Assembly: GCA_032718475.1 (NCBI GenBank)
Contig: JAUCBJ010000512.1
Span: 1 to 21,239, forward strand
Source: Nemertoderma westbladi
Lineage: Eukaryota > Xenacoelomorpha > Nemertodermatida > Nemertodermatidae
Reading direction: 5' to 3'
DNA length: 21,239 nucleotides
Part shown: one piece after another, positions 1 through 7,423 of the stretch
How the letters are laid out: every line of letters starts with the position of its first letter
Numbering within the stretch: the stretch's first letter is position 1
Made by a program: the position numbers and the translations under genes
Notes under the pieces: generated by a model
What the model was told of the DNA's origin: nothing
Databases searched by the model: none
What the model saw: only the letters and a program-made list of their open reading frames with translations

Positions 1-990
1 AAGCACGAGTTTACATCGACGATGGAGGACGCCCAGGACCGTCTAACAGAGACCGCCCAGCAGAAACACATCCTCCAAGCCAAACTCGATGGTCAAACAA
101 AAATCGCGGTGTCACTCCAGGACGAAATGTTACGACGCAGCGAGCAGGTTAAGAACGAGTTCGAGTCGATACTGGCTCGACAACGGGAAATCGAGTCAGC
201 AAACTCCAAACTGCAGGCTAGAACGCAGGATGTTAAATCGAATCTTCGGGATCTATACCTCACGGATTCCGAATACCTTGAGCTAAAGGCTTGTAACGAA
301 GACGCGCTCTCCTTGCGCAACTACGTCGCTGTGCGACTGTACGACGCCGTCTACCCACTGCGCAACGAGACACGGCAATGGCGGGAGCGCTGTCGTGTCG
401 CGGAGAAACAGACCGAGCGCGGCGAGGAGCAGCTGGCGTTACTGCGAGAGGAAGTGGATCGGGAACGCCGGGAGGTCGAGGAAACACGGAATCGATGTCG
501 GAAACTCAATTCCGAGTTGGGAGAATCCAAACAGAAGTTGCACAACGCGGGTTACAAAGCTGAGAACTACGACGGAGTGGAGAAAGAACGACGGCGGTTG
601 GAGACTGAACTCGTGGAGGTGTCGACGAAACTCGAGAGAATCGAGTCGGAACGACGGGGGTTGTTAGACGAGAAGGACGGATTGGTGCGGACGCACTCGG
701 TCGTCGATCAAGAAAACAATCTACTTAAACAGGATAAGGAGTACCTCGGGATTCAAGTTAACGAGTTGTCCAGTAAACTCGTTGTAACCGAAGATCGTCT
801 GGCCGAAACACAGACCGGGTTGGAGCGAGCCAAGCAAGCTCGGGAAGAGTTGTACGAGCAGTACGTGGATGCGAGGGAGTCCTCCAAGGCGGAGTACGAG
901 CGCAGGCTACGGGAGGAGTTGGAGGAGATGAGAGAGAAGATGGACAGAGAGATAGCGAGGTTAAAGTCGTCTACAAAGGATATGTACGAG
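1..990 (+). CDS. PIBF1: PIBF1/CEP90 internal exon, partial at 5' end
   Basis: This long exon encodes part of progesterone-induced-blocking factor 1 (CEP90), known in animals as a coiled-coil protein of centriolar satellites needed for centrosome integrity and cilium formation. The frame is open from base 1; the first ATG (nt 22) continues family-like sequence, so it is not taken as the start. The product is almost wholly charged heptad-like coiled coil. Blocks I recognise from vertebrate PIBF1 include LTDSEYLELK with the following YVAVRLYD and PLRNE (about nt 244-366), NYDGVEKER (about nt 562-591), QDKEYL (about nt 730-747) and AREELYEQYV through STKDMYE (about nt 838-990). This matches roughly the second to fourth hundred residues of a protein of about 757 residues in human. 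GC content is clearly higher than in the following DNA. Family similarity ends exactly at GAG|GT, so the last five codons before the TAA at 1006-1008 are read as intron. The lack of introns over 330 codons contrasts with the many-exon vertebrate gene. Identification is from memory of the family, without an alignment. Confidence 0.85.
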
Positions 991-996
991 GTTGGT
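991..996 (+). promoter_or_regulatory. PIBF1: 5' splice donor of the PIBF1 exon
   Basis: Exon sequence ending in ATGTACGAG is followed by GTTGGT. PIBF1-like sequence stops at this point, and reading through gives only VGWVH before a stop. The intron would be phase 0. The donor has the invariant GT but is a weak match to GTRAGT. The alternative is a genuine short C-terminus ending at 1008, which is less likely because the family protein continues for several hundred residues. Confidence 0.6.
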
Positions 997-1180
997 TGGG
1001 TTCATTAAAAATATTAATTTATTTGATCGTCAAGTGATGCTGTAGATAATTTGATTGTGTCGACTTTATAGTCAAGTAGACATTTTGGTGACCACGGCAC
1101 GGCTCAAATTGGGTATGACTGCAGTTTTTCTCAAAGTGTGTACGTGTATTAGACTTTTGAATTTTCGTCTGATTCGCAGT
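997..1180. other. AT-rich start of the intron, no feature seen
   Basis: Short open frames on both strands here have no coding character and no recognisable product. I see only ordinary AT-rich intronic sequence before the first inverted-repeat arm. Confidence 0.5.
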
Positions 1181-1181
1181 A

Positions 1182-1206
1182 TTAATTTCAAAGCCAGCTG
1201 CCATTT
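1182..1206. repeat. 25-bp inverted repeat, left copy
   Basis: These 25 bases, containing AAAGCCAGCTGCCATTT, are the exact reverse complement of 1481-1505. The pair encloses the left arm of the larger palindrome, so the left side has an extra nested fold that the right side lacks. Confidence 0.8.
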
Positions 1207-1225
1207 TATTAGCCCTGATTTTTTG

Positions 1226-1278
1226 ATTATTGATAGTAACAATGTGTTGGCAAGCTGTATTTATCAAGGTGTTTGTTA
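1226..1278. repeat. 53-bp inverted repeat paired with 2844-2896
   Basis: Its reverse complement recurs at 2844-2896 with about three mismatches, including the shared core GCTTGCCAACACATTGTTAC. It directly abuts the 174-bp arm starting at 1271, so the two right-hand matches (1655-1828 and 2844-2896) look like one original arm later split by inserted DNA. Confidence 0.75.
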
Positions 1279-1480
1279 TTATACATTTATTATATATGAA
1301 GGGATCTAGGAATCTTAACCTCGAGTGATAAGTTTATTTTACCGAAAATAACTTATCTTTTATTGGCGCAAATGTAGGATTAATCCCATCACCTGCGTAC
1401 TTTTTAACCGGGTATTGTACAAATTTAGGAATCGCGTAATTTTTATTGAAAATGCAGGAAAAATGTAAAAGAAAAATTGG

Positions 1481-1505
1481 AAATGGCAGCTGGCTTTGAA
1501 ATTAA
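1481..1505. repeat. 25-bp inverted repeat, right copy
   Basis: Exact reverse complement of 1182-1206, containing AAATGGCAGCTGGCTTT. It lies just before the tRNA-like module. Confidence 0.8.
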
Positions 1506-1526
1506 ACTGCATATCTCAAGAACCTG

Positions 1527-1537
1527 TGGCCTAGTGG
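1527..1537 (+). promoter_or_regulatory. Pol III A box
   Basis: TGGCCTAGTGG matches the eukaryotic A-box consensus TRGYNNARNGG at all positions. It lies 31 nt upstream of the B box, within the range seen in tRNA genes. Confidence 0.8.
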
Positions 1538-1568
1538 TTGTTATCTCGGCTTCCACCTCGAGGTCCCA

Positions 1569-1579
1569 GGTTCGAATCC
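1569..1579 (+). promoter_or_regulatory. Pol III B box
   Basis: GGTTCGAATCC matches GGTTCGANTCC at all positions. Its last three bases, TCC at 1577-1579, also form the outer part of hammerhead stem I, so promoter and ribozyme overlap. Confidence 0.85.
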
Positions 1580-1630
1580 GACACCACGCTGATGAGACCT
1601 AGTAAGGTCGAAACGCGTACGTGGTTTGGA
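1577..1630 (+). ncRNA. Type I hammerhead ribozyme
   Basis: All invariant hammerhead core elements are present in order. Stem I inner strand CCACG (1584-1588) leads into CTGATGA (1589-1595). Stem II is GACCT (1596-1600) paired with AGGTC (1605-1609) around the loop AGTA. GAAA follows at 1610-1613. Stem III is minimal: A1613-T1618, C1614-G1617 and G1615-C1616. Position 17 is A1619, giving a permitted GTA cleavage triplet. CGTGG (1620-1624) then pairs with CCACG to close stem I. An internal loop (GACA at 1580-1583 against TTT at 1625-1627) and an outer TCC/GGA helix (1577-1579 with 1628-1630) resemble the stem I loop that docks on loop II in fast natural hammerheads. Predicted cleavage is after 1619. 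Such a short stem III usually favours dimeric or co-transcriptional cleavage. Activity is inferred from intact structure only. Confidence 0.85.
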
Positions 1631-1821
1631 GAGATATGAGATATTAATTTCAAGAAAAATTACGCGATTCCTAAATTTGTACACTACCCGGTTAAAAAGT
1701 ACGCATGTGATGGGATTAATCCTACATTTGCGCCAATAAAAGATAAGTTATTTTCGGTAAAATAAACTTGTCATTCAAGGTAAAGACCCCTAGATCCCTT
1801 CATATATAATAAATATATAAT

Positions 1822-2843
1822 AACGAACCTGTCTTTATTTAGACTGGGTAGTTTTTGTCTAAAGCTGAGGCCGGCAAAAACACGATGGATATATATATTT
1901 ACCTATATCACTATATATGTCACTATGTATGTTCACCAAATGGCTTGAAACCACTTGCATGCATTGTAAAATTGTAAACGCAAGTATTTATCAATTGTTG
2001 TCTAGTTGTTGAATAAAAAAGTTGGGAACGATTCGAAGTGCGATATTCGAAATATTTGCATATTTTCAACATTATTGAACGCGAAATTAAATACCCACAA
2101 CTCCCTTGCTTGAAATGTTTTTCAGGTGATTGATATTTAGCAATTATTATGAGGTTACCTACTACTGAAATCTGACAGAATGCCAAACGTATTATTATAG
2201 TTCTATCTCTATTCAGCCAGTTAGTGTAATGTCAAGCAGTACATCATTTATATATCGTATGTATCTATAGGGCCTAATTGTCATCGTTATAATACTGTCA
2301 TCAACTTAGGCTAAGCTCAATTGTAATGCAAAGGCTTAGTAGGTTTTGTATATCTGGGACGTTTACAACAGCTGTCGATTAAACTAACAAAACCATAAAA
2401 CTGAACCAGGGTGGCTGCCAGCCGGGTACCAACGGCTGTTGGGTAGACTTAAGGGAACATTTCACAAACTTTCATAGGATGCTTGTACATGTACATTATA
2501 TTGGTTGCTCCGATGTTTTTATTAGGCTAACTGAGAATGTATCAGGTATAAATACTGTAATTATAGTGTTCTTTATTTTATTTATCTAATACAGAAAAGA
2601 CCCCTCCGCAGAATAAACTGCTCTTTTGGGACCGTTTCTCAGGTTGCGGATATGGATACCATTTCACACATCATCGTAGTAATTGTGATTATGATTATGA
2701 TATAGGCGAATGTGTATTACATTAGATGGGAGGCAGTTTTTTGGTTGATGCAAGTCATTCTTGGTTTGCATCTTCCAATCCCATCTGTTTCTTGGAGTCT
2801 GTGTAAGACAGGTTCGTTTAAAGCCATCTTGATGGCGTTCTAG
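1822..2843. mobile_element. About 1-kb insertion splitting the palindrome's right arm
   Basis: This AT-rich block separates two parts of the right arm that are contiguous in the left arm. It is flanked by a near-duplication, TAACGAAC at 1821-1828 and TAACAAAC at 2844-2851, as for an 8-bp target-site duplication. Inside, a 14-bp perfect inverted pair is present: AACGAACCTGTCTT at 1822-1835 and its complement at 2805-2818. I find no coding sequence; the small open frames show no recognisable product. It contains TA-rich microsatellite-like sequence near 1888-1930 and a GC-richer hairpin-prone patch near 2405-2445. The exact ends and superfamily are uncertain. Confidence 0.45.
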
Positions 2844-2896
2844 TAACAAACACCTCGAAATATACAGCTTGCCAACACATTGTTACTATCAATAAT
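2844..2896. repeat. 53-bp inverted repeat, right copy
   Basis: Reverse complement of 1226-1278 with about three mismatches. It is the displaced outer segment of the right arm of the foldback element. Nt 2897-3053 beyond it is AT-rich with no feature seen. Confidence 0.75.
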
Positions 2897-3053
2897 AAAA
2901 TATTAAGAACACTCACTATTTACATCTGCAAACTGTCATTTAAATAATAAAATTACTTAGAGTTTTCAGAAATGCAAAAAAAGAATTAAAATATTTAGAA
3001 TTTGCAGAGACGAAGATAATAAAATTAATTAGCCTAACTTCGTTCTGATCCCG

Positions 3054-4444
3054 CCCGTGTGAAGAATACCAGGTTTTCACTTTTCGCTTTCGGTCGACTT
3101 TTTATTGGAATTTTATATATGAAGATTTTTTATTTTTTTTAATTTATCTTTATTAAGTGTTTTATAGAGCTTATTTCTTCCTTATAACCTGTACATATAC
3201 TAATTCGTTTATTGTTTTGGTTAGATTCAGCCCTTCTGTAACCTGGGTTTTTGGTGAAAACCTGGTATTCTTCACATGGGGGTAACTGCAAAGTGAAATA
3301 TAACTGAGGAAAGTCTGGTATTCTTCACATGGGGGTAAATGCAAAGTGAAATATAATGGCAGAAAGTCTGTATTCTTCACTTGGGGGTAACTGCAAAGCG
3401 AAATATAACTGCAGAAAGTCTGGTATTCTTCACATAGGGGTAACTGCAAGGTGAAATATAACTGCAGAAAGTCTGGTATTCTTCACTTGGGGGTAACTGC
3501 AAAGTGAAATATAACGGCAGAAAGTCTGGCATTCTTCACATGGGGGTAACTGCAAAGTAAATATAACTGCAGAAAGTCTGGTATTCTTCACTTGGGGGTA
3601 ACTGCAAAGTGAAATATAACTGCAGAAAGTCTGGTATTCTTCACTTGGGGGTAACTGCAAAGTGAAATATAACGGCAGAAAATCTGGTATTCTTCACATG
3701 GGGGTAACTGCAAAGTGAAATATAATGGCAGAAAGTCTGGTATTCTTCACATGGGGGTAACTGCAAAGTGAAATATAACTGCAGAAAGTCTGGTATTCTT
3801 CACTTGGGGGTAACTGCAAAGTGAAATATAACGGCAGAAAATCTGGTATTCTTCACATTGGGGTAACTGCAAAGTGAAATATAATGGCAGAAAGTCTGGT
3901 ATTCTTCACATGGGGGTAACTGCAAAGTGAAATATAACTGCAGAAAGTCTGGTATTCTTCACTTGGGGGTAACTGTAAAGTAAAATATAACTGCAGAAAG
4001 TCTGGTATTCTTCACATGCAGGTAACTGCAAAGTGAAATATAACGGCAGAAAGTCTGGTATTCTTCACATGGGGGTAACTGCAAAGTGAAATATAACTGC
4101 AGAAAGTCTGGTATTCTTCACTTGGGGGTAACTGCAAAGTGAAATATAACGGCAGAAAATCTGGTATTCTTCACATGGGGGTAACTGCAAAGTAAAATAT
4201 AACTGCAGAAAGTCTGGTATTCTTCACTTGGGGGTAACTGTAAAGTAAAATATAACTGCAGAAAGTCTGGTATTCTTCACATGCAGGTAACTGCAAAGTG
4301 AAATATAACGGCAGAAAGTCTGGTATTCTTCACATGGGGGTAACTGCAAAGTGAAATATAACTGCAGAAAGTCTGGTATTCTTCACTTGGGGGTAACTGC
4401 AAAGTGAAATATAACTGCAGAAAGTCTGGTATTCTTCACATGGG
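3054..4444. mobile_element. Minisatellite-bearing element with 19-bp inverted termini
   Basis: The left end 3054-3072 (CCCGTGTGAAGAATACCAG) and the right end 4426-4444 are reverse complements at 18 of 19 positions. Longer similarity joins 3058-3080 to 3254-3276. The interior holds about 170 bp of AT-rich unique sequence (3081-3253) and then a 53-bp tandem array made of the terminal sequence itself. This layout suits a MITE-like element whose terminus was amplified. No target-site duplication is evident and no protein is encoded, so its status as one mobile unit is an inference. Confidence 0.5.
3254..4444. repeat. 53-bp tandem minisatellite, about 22 copies
   Basis: Units begin near TGGTATTCTTCAC and recur every 53 bp (for example 3421 and 3474), with occasional single-base indels. 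Variable positions include CACATGGG or CACTTGGG, and AACTGCAG, AACGGCAG or AATGGCAG. A distinctive variant pair (TAACTGTAAAGTAAAAT followed by CACATGCAGG) occurs from 3961 and again from 4226, exactly 265 bp or five units apart, so a five-unit block was duplicated. Open frames on the minus strand here only reflect the repeat, and 53 is not divisible by three. Confidence 0.95.
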
Positions 4445-4527
4445 CCAAATAGGTTATCGTAACCAATAAAATAGAGGTACATGCAGCATGCAGTAATTTA
4501 TAGAGAGTAATTTATTATTAGTTTACA

Positions 4528-4533
4528 TCGCAT
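4528..4533. repeat. Target-site duplication, left copy
   Basis: TCGCAT lies immediately before the inverted terminus at 4534 and is repeated immediately after the right terminus at 5698-5703. Confidence 0.75.
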
Positions 4534-4590
4534 TACGGTGGCTGAATGTGGCCAATTTAATTAATTTTAAAAATGGGAAATATAAAAAGA

Positions 4591-4800
4591 AATTAATGAA
4601 ATATAATTCCTTAAAACAGAAATTAATCAAATATAATTCAGCCAGAAACAGAAATTAATCAAATATAATTCAACCCAAAACAGGAATTAATCAAATATAA
4701 TTCAACCCAAAACAGGAATTAATCAAATATAATTCAACCCAAAACAGGAATTAATCAAATATAATTCAACCCAAAACAGGAATTAATCAAATATAATTCA
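4591..4800. repeat. 32-bp subterminal tandem repeats, left arm
   Basis: About six units with the core GAATTAATCAAATATAATTC, separated by CAACCCAAAACAG. The innermost copies are nearly identical and the outer ones diverged. The opposite arm has the complement, so repeat expansion either predates arm formation or is being copied between arms. Confidence 0.9.
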
Positions 4801-5397
4801 AACATTTTGGAGGGAAATTTAAAATACTGTCTCAGTGCAGTGCAGCAAATTGTCGTTTCCTTTTCAGTCTATCAGTGCAGTACTGCAGTAACGGTTGCCC
4901 GTAGCTCTGTAAGCTTAGTTCTGTGGTTAGTTGTTAATCTTTTGATCACTACAGCACTACTGACTACCGATCTACGTAATGATATGGTAGTACGTAATGA
5001 TGGTAGTACAAAATGTCATGGGTGATAGGGAGTTGTGGCGGCGCAATTTTGTCGACAAGCCGGCACAGCATTCTTAAAAATGCAGCTGCAATGCAGCATG
5101 CAGATACTAGTAGTACACCTGCAGTACAGTTCTATATACAACTACTGAACTAACTAATCCTACGGAATTACCGGTCTTTCTGAAGATTGGTAAGGTAAAG
5201 CTGCCGGATTGCCCCGTAGTCAGGTCGTATCGGTCTATTGGTAGTCAGTAGTGATTAAAAGATTAACAACTAACCACAGAACTAAGCTTACAGAGGTACG
5301 GGTAACCGTTACTGCAGTACTGCACTGATAGACTGAAAAGGAAACGACAATTTTCTGCACTGCACTGAGACAGTATTTTAAATTTCCCTCCAAAATG

Positions 5398-5642
5398 TTT
5401 GAATTATATTTGATTAATTCCTGTTTTGGGTTGAATTATATTTGATTAAATTCTGTTTGTGGTTGAATTATATTTGATTAATTCCTGTTTTGGGTTGAAT
5501 TATATTTGATTAATTTTTGTTTCTGGTTGAATTATATTTGATTAATTTCTGTTTCTGGTTGAATTATATTTGATTAATTTCTGTTTCTGGTTGAATTATA
5601 TTTGATTAATTTATGTTTTAAGGAATTATATTTCATTAATTT
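5398..5642. repeat. 32-bp subterminal tandem repeats, right arm
   Basis: About seven units with the core GAATTATATTTGATTAATT, the complement of the left-arm array. Copy number and variants (CTGTTTTGGG, CTGTTTCTGG, CTGTTTGTGG) differ from the left arm, showing that the two arrays evolved partly independently. Confidence 0.9.
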
Positions 5643-5697
5643 CCTTTTATATTTCCCATTTTAAAATTAATTAAATTGGCCACATTCAGCCACCGTA

Positions 5698-5703
5698 TCG
5701 CAT
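5698..5703. repeat. Target-site duplication, right copy
   Basis: TCGCAT directly follows the terminal CCACCGTA and matches 4528-4533. Confidence 0.75.
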
Positions 5704-5713
5704 GGAGATTGTA

Positions 5714-5845
5714 AATGGTTTATTTCCAAACCCCATACGGTCTCAGCAGTAGTTCCTAATACTGCTCGTCTCTGATTGGTCCGTGCTTCGGGTTGAATTA
5801 CATTGCCAGTGTCGAGATTGTATGGGATTTGTAAATAATGCTTAC
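5714..5845. repeat. Small diverged inverted repeat
   Basis: Nt 5714-5747, including CCCCATACGGTCTC, pairs imperfectly with 5812-5845, including GAGATTGTATGGG. The spacing is about 65 bp. It may be a decayed miniature foldback element; no target-site duplication was found. Confidence 0.4.
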
Positions 5846-5920
5846 AGGACAGGGGTGAAGGAATTTATACATTTTTTATTAATGATTGAATCATAGTATC
5901 ATTCAAACTATGAATACAAA

Positions 5921-6160
5921 TTATGTTGTAAATAATGATGAAATGTCTAATTATTTTGTTTAACCGAAAAACATAACAATATAACATTTTCATCATGTTT
6001 TTCAGCAATGTAATGCGTTTTTCAGCCGATCTTACGGAAAAAAACTATATCAGTAAATATTTATATCGGAAATATTTCCCTTTGATTATGCCGATGTAGT
6101 ATTGATATTGAAATATTAATTATTTTGATAAGTATCAGAGTATACTTTCCTTTAACTAGT
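5921..6160. repeat. Diverged direct repeat, copy 1
   Basis: This AT-rich block aligns with 7401-7840. Shared stretches include ATGTTGTAAAT, TTTAACCGAAAAACA, ATCTTAC and AGTATCA followed by ATACTT. Identity is only moderate by eye, so this is an old duplicated element of unknown type. Copy 1 lacks the 207-bp insertion found in copy 2 and so shows the unoccupied state of that site. Confidence 0.65.
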
Positions 6161-6805
6161 GACGGGCCTAGCGGCCCGATAAACAACAGACTTTTTATTT
6201 TAAATAAAAGAGATAACGAGAAACAGTATAGAATAATTATTTAAAAATACAATCATATTTCATACAATAATTATTAATAAATTCGATCTATTATTTTTTT
6301 TTTCAAAAGTGCGCCCCCAGTCGGGGCAATCCAAATTTATTAATAAACATCTTTATGTTTCTCAGTTAACACTATAATTAATATGCACTATAACTAATAT
6401 TAATAATTAATATAAAAATCGAAAACTCTATCGAATTCCATAAAATACTGCAACTTTTTTGAAATTTGTAAAGTTGTAGAACTAGAAAAAATTAATTTTT
6501 GAACGGCGCTGTTTGGGGTTTCGAAACATGGATAGGCTGAAAGAGGACATCGAATTAAGTTGAAAAATAAAAACCCCATCGAATTTGGACAAAGCGTTCC
6601 GGAGTTATAGCGGATCGAAAAAAAATTACCCCCCCCCCCCAGTCGCCAAAAATTTAGGGTAATTTAAAATTTTGAAAAATTAACTTTTTGCGTTATTTTT
6701 GATGGCGAATCGATTGGCCGTACTGGCTACGAAATTTTTTTTTTTAATTTTTGGTCAGAAAAAAAAACATGGAAAAAGTATATTTTTAAAAAGATTTGTT
6801 GTCTT
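6161..6805. other. AT-rich non-coding stretch with homopolymer runs
   Basis: No gene is visible. The stretch contains a GC hairpin (CGGGCC, loop TAGC, GGCCCG, near 6168-6183), a second GC hairpin around CCCCCAGTCGGGG near 6313-6328, and a C run followed by AGTCG near 6631-6648. It also holds long A and T runs (about 6292-6303 and 6735-6748) and several copies of ATCGAATT (6433, 6549 and 6578 areas). It may be decayed repeat sequence. Confidence 0.45.
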
Positions 6806-6854
6806 TGCCTATATGGTCAGAGAGTGATCCCACTCTGTAACTTGGCAATCGCTC

Positions 6855-7220
6855 AAATCCATTCAGCTGAATGGCACAGTAGAGTAAACTAAAGTAAATT
6901 CCCTATACAATGTTCTGAAGGGGAGACTGACAGAGAGTAATCCAACAATAAAACATTTTGCAATCAACAGTGAGTAACCTGCCTGATATAGATAATAAGC
7001 GCGGTGATTTTTACATTTCAAACTATAATGTGAGCCTATGGAGAATCATGAAGTTGATTAAACATACAGTCTCTATAGTATTAATAGATGAGAGTACAGT
7101 GCAATAGTACTCTGTAACTAACAGCCATTCAGCTTGCACTAAATGTCAATCACCTATAAAACATTTTGAAGGCTACAGTGTGTAACCTGATAAAGATAAT
7201 AAGCAGTGATTTAAGCTAGG
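6855..7220. repeat. Degenerate direct duplication of about 205-bp spacing
   Basis: CATTCAGCT, TAAAACATTTTG, the AGTGTGTAACCTG or AGTGAGTAACCTG motif and GATAATAAGC occur in the same order around 6861-7010 and again around 7124-7215, offset by about 204-208 bp at the 3' end. The units are too diverged and indel-rich to give exact ends. No coding sequence is seen here. Confidence 0.5.
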
Positions 7221-7400
7221 AACAATGTAATTTATTTGCCAAACCAGATGGTGTAATTGTTCTATGCCTTACAGACGAGGTTTATTTGTCTTGTACAAAC
7301 AATGCGAGCTACTCTCACTCGAGTTGAGTTGAGTTGTAATTAGTTGGGCCTTCCTCTATTGAATAGCATTACAAGGCCATCTCTATAAAAAAAAATTTCA
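7221..7400. other. Non-coding stretch with a short GAGTT repeat
   Basis: This contains repeats of GAGTT near 7319-7337 and a possible hairpin with arms GGCCTT and AAGGCC (7348-7378). An A run follows at 7387-7395. No gene is recognised. Confidence 0.35.
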
Positions 7401-7410
7401 TATGTTGTAA

Positions 7411-7423
7411 ATTATGACGAAAT
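7411..7423. repeat. 13-bp target-site duplication, left copy
   Basis: ATTATGACGAAAT is repeated exactly at 7631-7643 and brackets the 207-bp insertion. The related, unoccupied site at about 5931-5943 has ATAATGATGAAAT only once. Confidence 0.85.

Larger units (their letters stand above)
1521..1636 (+). mobile_element. tRNA-derived SINE-like module with hammerhead ribozyme
   Basis: A tRNA-like head is directly followed by a hammerhead ribozyme. The head has an A box, an anticodon-arm-like segment with CTTCCAC in the loop (resembling tRNA-Gly with anticodon TCC), and a B box with normal spacing. Where a tRNA would close its T stem and acceptor stem, the sequence runs straight into the ribozyme, so it cannot be a functional tRNA. 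No A-tail or clear target-site duplication is visible. The module sits at the centre of a long palindrome. Pol III-promoted repeats with hammerheads are known in schistosomes, but whether this one is related cannot be told from sequence. Confidence 0.75.
1271..1828. mobile_element. Palindromic foldback element with 174-bp arms
   Basis: Nt 1271-1444 and 1655-1828 are reverse complements over 174 bp with about ten mismatches (about 94% by eye). Weaker pairing continues inward: ATATCTCA at 1511-1518 pairs with TGAGATAT at 1637-1644. The arms contain no open frame. The layout suits a non-autonomous foldback or MITE-type DNA transposon whose loop holds a tRNA-hammerhead module. I do not recognise the transposase superfamily. 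With the extra matches at 1226-1278 and 2844-2896, the original element probably extended further outward on both sides. Confidence 0.75.
4534..5697. mobile_element. Foldback DNA transposon with long inverted arms and TSD
   Basis: The element starts TACGGTGGCTGAATGTGGCC and ends with the complement. Arms 4534-4969 and about 5240-5697 pair over roughly 440-460 bp with small indels. Each arm contains terminal sequence, a block of 32-bp tandem repeats and about 170 bp of inner sequence with GTAAGCTTAGTTCTGTGG and its complement. The flanks TCGCAT at 4528-4533 and 5698-5703 are a direct duplication of 6 bp, or 7 bp (ATCGCAT) if the last A of the right end is counted as host. The roughly 270-bp centre (4970-5239) has no coding sequence. 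It is non-autonomous; the duplication length fits few superfamilies, but I do not assign one. Confidence 0.85.

Noticed and set aside
93-667. Overlapping open frames within the PIBF1 exon on both strands
   Set aside because: These are shadows of the GC-richer coding exon. Only the frame starting at base 1 shows family similarity.
1527-1590. Functional tRNA gene, perhaps tRNA-Gly with anticodon TCC
   Set aside because: There is no acceptor stem. The sequence after the B box is committed to the hammerhead, and the T stem is not closed.
3171-3660. Minus-strand proteins with repeating EEYQTF or VKNTRLS motifs
   Set aside because: They are translations of the 53-bp minisatellite, and the frame shifts with each unit.
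4807-5025. 72-residue open frame on the plus strand
   Set aside because: It lies in an inverted arm and centre of the foldback transposon, its complement is equally present at the other arm, and the translation resembles no known protein.
7260-7276. 3' splice acceptor (CCTTACAG) for the next PIBF1 exon
   Set aside because: The following sequence has no coiled-coil coding frame and no PIBF1 similarity, and the polypyrimidine tract is poor.
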